DNA of 64,000 nucleotides from Chytridium lagenaria (lineage: Eukaryota; Chytridiomycota; Chytridiomycetes; Chytridiales; Chytridiaceae): positions 62,001 through 126,000 of the forward strand of contig JAHLKC010000081.1 in NCBI GenBank assembly GCA_025449115.1. Direction: 5' to 3'. The notes under the pieces were generated by a model. It was not told the DNA's origin. It did no database searches and saw only the letters and a list, made by a program, of their open reading frames with translations. Positions 59,412-64,000 of the stretch are shown in pieces. Position 1 is the stretch's first letter; every line of letters starts with the position of its first letter. A program made the translations under genes and the position numbers.

Positions 59412-60806
59412 CTACACCACCATCACAACTCCAACCACCCACGCAACCCCAATCGAAACCCACAAACCCCTCAATCTCCACCCTCCCGACTTTCTCGTCG
59501 AATCCACCGTCACCGTGCCCTCGGTCGCAACCGGTTCCACCCTCGTCGTCACCGCAACCTCAACTCCACTCGTCATCTGCGTCAACTCTGGCACCCCCAT
59601 AATATCGGGTAACAACACGCCATCAATCACATGCATGACACCAGACTCCATGACGATATCGGTAGCGCTGGAAAAACATCATTAATAAAAAAAAAACAAG
59701 GGGGTTGACTCTTACGTTATAACTGCACCTCCTGAATTCCGTTTTCCTTGAACATACGCTCCCCCACCACCCCTTGATAGCGATATGTTTTGGTTGAGAT
59801 ACGTGGGGAGCGTCATGGTCCCATTCACTTCAAACGCTCTCAACAGATCCGTCGCAAACCAAATCCCGGGTACCTATTTTCCCATTCAGCAACACCGAAA
59901 AGACGGTATGAAACTTACGATATGATACGCTAGCAAGCTCTTCATGCTGTCGTTTGCGAAAATACCGGTTACGCCTGCGAGAGCGCGGTTGGATGGAATG
60001 AAGACGGTGATGCCTTGTAAGGCGTCGAGAGAGTTGGTGAGGTTGGAAAGAGTTGCGGAGGTGACAAAGGTGGTGAGGTTGTTGGTGGATGCGGTGCGGA
60101 GGAATGAGAGTGGTGGGGTGAGGACTTTATCAACGAAATGGATCTAGAGCTCGTTGTTTAGCTTTATCATCTTCAGACTTCGGGGGTTATAGAGAAACAA
60201 ACTCACAACTGTGTCTCCGTTGTTAAAGGTGATAGTTCGGAGAACACGAGAGTTGGAGTTGAACGTGAATGAGACGTCGGAGGTGTTTGTGGGGTTTGTG
60301 CTGGAGAGAAAGGGGGGAGACGTGAGACTTATATCCTTTTTTGGGGCTGGAAGGAGGGGCGGGCGCTTACACTATGTATGAGACGAGGGTGCTGGGATTC
60401 CCGAAATTCCTTGTAGAGTTTCGTAGCGTATCAGAGTAGTAGGCTCGATTTGCCGTCAAATCCGGGTTGAAGGTGGAAGGGATCACATGGTACCTTTTCT
60501 ATACGTCAAAACTTATTTGCGTGGAAGGGGGGTGTTGCATTATTACATTAAAGCGTCTCTGGCGGTTTCGTCGTTATTGACGGGTAACGCTCCTGGAAGT
60601 GTAAAGGCGGAGTCGATTGGGGCTATGAGGGTGATTTTTGTGGTGTTGAGGAGGAGTTGGAGGGTGGGTTGACGGGAGATGAGGGTTGTGAGGGTGGTAA
60701 TATTGGGGAGGGTTTGAAGGGTGTAGAGGAGGGTGGAGTCGTCTTGGGCGGAGATGGGGCGGGCAAGGAGTGCCCATGCTAAAAAGAGGGTGATGGGAAG
60801 GAGCAT
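59412..60806 (-). CDS. Fasciclin (FAS1) domain protein, GPI-type, copy 1
   Basis: Start at 60806: MLLPITLFLAWALLARPISA is a signal peptide. Two FAS1 domains follow over several exons. Domain 1 has TLISRQPTLQLLLNTTKITL and LIAPIDSAFTLPGALPVNND. Domain 2 has SLDALQGITVFIPSNRALAG (the FAS1 H1-type box), KSLLAYHIVPGIWFATDL and MHVIDGVLLPDIM (the H2-type box). A Thr/Val-rich stalk and a hydrophobic end (WVSIGVAWVVGVVMVV) predict a GPI anchor. FAS1 proteins mediate adhesion or matrix organisation at the cell surface. It shares intron positions and domain order with the neighbour at 61157-62797, so they are tandem duplicates. Stop at 59412. Confidence 0.88.
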
Positions 60807-61156
60807 CGTCAAAGGTTACGTACGGTGTAGGTCTATGTGATGATGCTGTTTGTCTATGGATGGGTGCAGGAATGAGGCTTGTGAGTCCAGGTTGTGAGTT
60901 TGTTGGTTCCATTATAAAGAAATTTGAGGCGGACCAATGATAAGGGGTTTGAGGGAACGAACGAATCCTAGTTGTCCGACAATTTAATACAATATTTAAT
61001 TATTTCTCTAATTAGTAAAATAAATAAATCCCATCATCTTCTCTACTGCACATAAAGTATAAAAAATAAAGAGAAAGAACATTTTCAATGTCCCTTTTAT
61101 TATCTCATTTCACAAAGTCACATAAACCCATATTCAAAAAACAACAACATATTCAC
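60807..61156. promoter_or_regulatory. Spacer between FAS1 copies
   Basis: This contains the copy 1 promoter (minus-strand TTTATAAT at about 60909-60916, roughly 100 bases before the ATG) and the AT-rich 3' flank of copy 2. Confidence 0.4.
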
Positions 61157-62797
61157 TTAAACCATAATCCCAGCAACCATAGACCCAACAGCCATGGCCA
61201 TCACCAAAGACATCAAAGACCCACTCTTCTCGTCTCCGGAAGTCCTGGTCGTATTAGCCGCAGTCGAAGTGGGAAGCGAGGTCGCGCTTGACGTCGTCGC
61301 AGGCGCCGTATTAGCAGACGGCGTGATCTGAGTAAGACTTGGCGCTGTGGTGATCTGGGAGACTGTGGGGAGGAGCACAGCGTCGATAAGGTGAATCTGT
61401 TTGGATGTATTCGGGTTAGTGGGTGCATATCATTGGAACCATGAATCAGAGGGGGGTAGGGGTTGTTACTTACCACTCCGGAGTCAATAAGGATGTCGGT
61501 CGAACTGAGGATACACGGGTGTTAATGGGTGAAATGAATGGGGAAGAAGCGCTTACGTGATGTTGGCACCAGGAGGGGTGTTGGCGGGTCCTGAAACCGT
61601 AGGTCCGAAACTCCTCAACACAATGGAAAGGTTCTGTCCAGGCAAATAAGTCCCAACATTATTAAGCGAGTTTCCCGACGCCCCCGTCAACAACCTCGTG
61701 AGCTCTCCAGCGTAAATAACACCAGGGACCTGAGATATATATATATAAGTAAATATGCTTAACATCAGAGAGAAAGAAAAGAGAGTGGGGGGGGGGAGTT
61801 GAGGACTCACCACGTGGAATGCGAGAGCACCCTGGAGTTGAGTTGGGGTCAGAGTGACGCCTTGGATGGCTTGGAAAGCAGCGTTGCTAGGGACAAAGAC
61901 GGTGATGCCTTGAAGAGCGTTTAAAGGGGCGAGGATGTTAGCGGCGGTGAGGGCACCGGCTATTCCGGTGAGACCAGCCGCGGTGGCAGTTTCGGAGACG
62001 GAGACGGGGGGGATGAGGACGTTGCTGATAAAGTGACTGTTGTGGATATATGTGAGTTTGATGGGAGGATGATGGAAGGAGGTTTGTGGTAAATGAGAGC
62101 AGCAATGTGCGGTGTAACTATTGATGGAAGGAGGGATGTGTAGGGTGTGCGTGTGATGAGGGTGAAAAGCAAAGAATAGTTTGTTGACTCACACAACACC
62201 AGCTCCGCCATTAAAAGTCTCACTACGAATCACTCGGACCGTAGCTCCGTTAATGGTCACAGTCGTGGTCCCAGTAGTGCTACGAAACCGAAAAGCATCA
62301 GTTTTCAAATGTCCGAAAAGAACCAAACACCTCAAAGATCTTACTTGACACGAGCAACAAGCACGGAAGGCAACCCAAAGTTCTTTGTCGAGTTCCGAAG
62401 CGTGTTCAAGTAATAAGTCCCCGCGGTCGTCGGAATAAAAGTGGAAGCAAGACCATGGTATCTAATGCCCAAAATCAGCACACAGCACAACGGAAAAGTG
62501 GAGGGGCGGAGGTTCTCAACTTACAACAACACATTCGACACCACCGTGTTATTCTCAACAGGGAAACCAGCTGGCAACGCCGCAAAAGCCGAGTTCACAG
62601 GCGCAAACAATGTCACATTCCGGTAACGTTGTCAATGAGCCTAACACAGCCACTTGTTCAGGTCGGGACGCTAGACCTATCAATGTGGAGACGTTTGTCT
62701 CGCCTGTCGCGGACGAGAGAACCGTCACTATCGCCATATTGGCTTGTGCGGCTACGACGCCTGCAACTGCGAGGATGGAGAGGAAGGTAGTGTACAT
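61157..62797 (-). CDS. Fasciclin (FAS1) domain protein, GPI-type, copy 2
   Basis: Start at 62797: signal peptide MYTTFLSILAVAGVVAAQA. Domain 1: TLIGLASRPEQVAVLGSL, then one break near 62640, NVTLFAPVNSAFAALPAG, STTGTTTVTINGATVRVI. Domain 2: LNALQGITVFVPSNAAFQAI, LQGALAFHVVPGVIYAGEL and IHLIDAVLLPTV. Many exons with short introns, for example just after FHVV and around STDILIDSGV. A Thr/Ser/Pro stalk and hydrophobic tail (LMSLVMAMAVGSMVAGIMV) indicate a GPI anchor. A minus-strand TATAAAAA lies at 62860-62853, about 60 bases before the ATG. Domain order equals copy 1 but sequence is well diverged, so the duplication is old. Confidence 0.9.
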
Positions 62798-62852
62798 TGA
62801 TGATGAAGAAAAATGTTACGATGCTGGTGCTGTGCAGAGGGGGGATGGTTGA

Positions 62853-62860
62853 TTTTTATA
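62853..62860 (-). promoter_or_regulatory. TATA box of FAS1 copy 2
   Basis: TATAAAAA on the minus strand, about 60 bases upstream of the ATG at 62797. Confidence 0.5.
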
Positions 62861-63968
62861 TTAGACCCTGGGGGTTAAAGATACATCATATGCCTATGGC
62901 AACAATCAAACAAATTGGCGACATCAGCCGATATGGTTTTGTATCAACAAACAATGATATGCTTACCCACTCTTAGTCATAGTTTAAACTCCGCTTTCAG
63001 GATGTTGAGTGCCCGATCGATCCGTTGTCAAGTTGGGGGCTGAAAGACGTGACGTGTGCGTGGGCAAAACCATATTGAAGGATCGGCGACAAGGCTTCCG
63101 AGGCACCCGGGGATGCGGTGGCTACGGTGCAGGTAACTGTAAAGTAAATAGATGCTCTCCGCCATGGTAGACGAGTCATATTTAATGTGGAGTTTCCTGC
63201 ATCCATGCTTCCACAATGACCCGCACGCGCCGTTGTATATCATGAACGCGCAGCTCCCTCGCAACTTGCGACGTATGGAGTTTAGCGACCAATTTTTACA
63301 TAAAAGTTTACTCTCTGTATATATGCTGAATCTTCTGCATCGTATTTCTTATGGTGACTTTGGTAGCTAAGTAACCAATCTTCCATATCTATGTAAATAA
63401 TTGCCACGAAGTTGTGGATATGATTCGATTATAGTTCTTATTAATGTATATAACGACATACCACAATAGAAATTGAATATATGCATATCCAATAAATATC
63501 TAATCAATTGGTGAAGCACAGCCGCCACAAATTTCTACTCAAATATCTTGCTTACAATTTATATTATGCCTATCAGAGGTAACGAACTACTTTGCAAAGA
63601 TTCTACTCGTGGAGAATGAGGCAAATGAAATGTTCCTGAGCAGATTTGACCAATAATTGTCATCATAAAACTAAATATAACTGTGACAAGTCTTGGCAGC
63701 AATAATTGTTATAAAAAAGAATTCAATTTCATTCTTTATTCTAACTAAAGACATTAAGAGGCGTCACGCTTCTCTAAAAGAAAAAAACGTAAAAGGCTGT
63801 AAAAGGTGTAAACGAGAATTGACAAATATCGTAATAGAAAAGACCGCAAAGAAAATGAGACACTAATAGGCGACTATCGACTGAGATAAAAAACAAGACC
63901 AAGATAGATGCTCTATTTTAGATTCCTAATCACAGGGATATTGAGGGACTTTTGGGGGGTGAAGGAGC
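62861..63968. other. AT-rich intergenic region
   Basis: About 1.1 kb with no supported gene. The frame on both strands at 63000-63370 has no domain. The distal part is A/T-rich, as expected for a 3' flank of a minus-strand gene at the window edge. Confidence 0.4.
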
Positions 63969-64000
63969 TTAGTAGGCGAAGACGGCGGCGAGGACGGCAA
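63969..64000 (-). CDS. Possible C-terminus of a gene entering the window edge
   Basis: The minus strand reads AVLAAVFAY then TAA. This short hydrophobic end, preceded outside the window by unknown sequence, resembles the tail of a GPI-anchored or membrane protein. Ten codons are too few to be sure. Confidence 0.25.
   Translation of the reverse strand, partial: AVLAAVFAY

Overview
This window is nuclear DNA of a fungus. Genes are split by short introns (about 50-100 nt, GT...AG). The recognisable products are eukaryotic and fungal in flavour: a Pob3/SSRP1 FACT subunit without an HMG box, an Igo/endosulfine protein, a POF1-like nucleotidyltransferase, GPI-type FAS1 proteins and a class III GH18 protein. 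Six-transmembrane class III cyclases are not the usual cyclase of Ascomycota or Basidiomycota, which carry Cyr1-type enzymes. I therefore infer an early-diverging, possibly zoosporic (chytrid-like) lineage; this is inference. Many conserved genes, including ones expected to be essential, are broken by single-base indels, often near homopolymers. I read most of these as sequence errors rather than pseudogenes, so coordinates below span the whole reconstructed gene.

Layout. 1-3.2 kb: 3' part of a repeat-rich disordered protein. 3.7-5.2 kb: POF1-like NMN adenylyltransferase (-). 5.6-6.05 kb: TATA-driven small Cys-rich ORF. 6.7-9.2 kb: PP2C phosphatase (-). 10.9-11.7 kb: four-exon TMEM14 protein. 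12.4-17.9 kb: two tandem 6-TM cyclase-like genes. The first keeps the C2-type substrate residues and has lost the metal aspartates; the second is the reverse. Together they look like a mammalian-type 12-TM adenylyl cyclase split into two genes. 18.6-26.5 kb: three related three-finger zinc-finger factors. 28.3-30.9 kb: POB3 (-). 31.6-33.0 kb: L-asparaginase, with a duplicated scrap of its own 3' end upstream. 33.4-35.2 kb: weak unrecognised coding.

35.5-40.5 kb is a satellite of about 21 copies of a ~240-bp unit. 41.0-43.6 kb: F-box protein (-). 44.3-45.4 kb: C2-domain protein. 45.9-46.2 kb: small secreted protein (-). 46.8-47.8 kb: stand-alone Sec31-tail/SRA1-domain protein. 48.4-48.9 kb: endosulfine (-). 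49.4-53.9 kb: WD40 plus helical protein (-). 53.9-55.4 kb: GPI-type GH18 protein that has lost its catalytic Glu (-). 56.2-58.7 kb: F-box-like protein with an MGNVC N-terminus. 59.4-62.8 kb: two tandem FAS1 proteins (-). The last kilobase holds only a possible C-terminal codon run at the edge.

Functional themes are signalling (cyclase pair, PP2C, endosulfine, acylated F-box-like protein), chromatin and transcription (POB3, zinc-finger cluster) and the cell surface (GH18-like, two FAS1, a secreted peptide). No tRNA, rRNA, CRISPR array or intact transposon was recognised.
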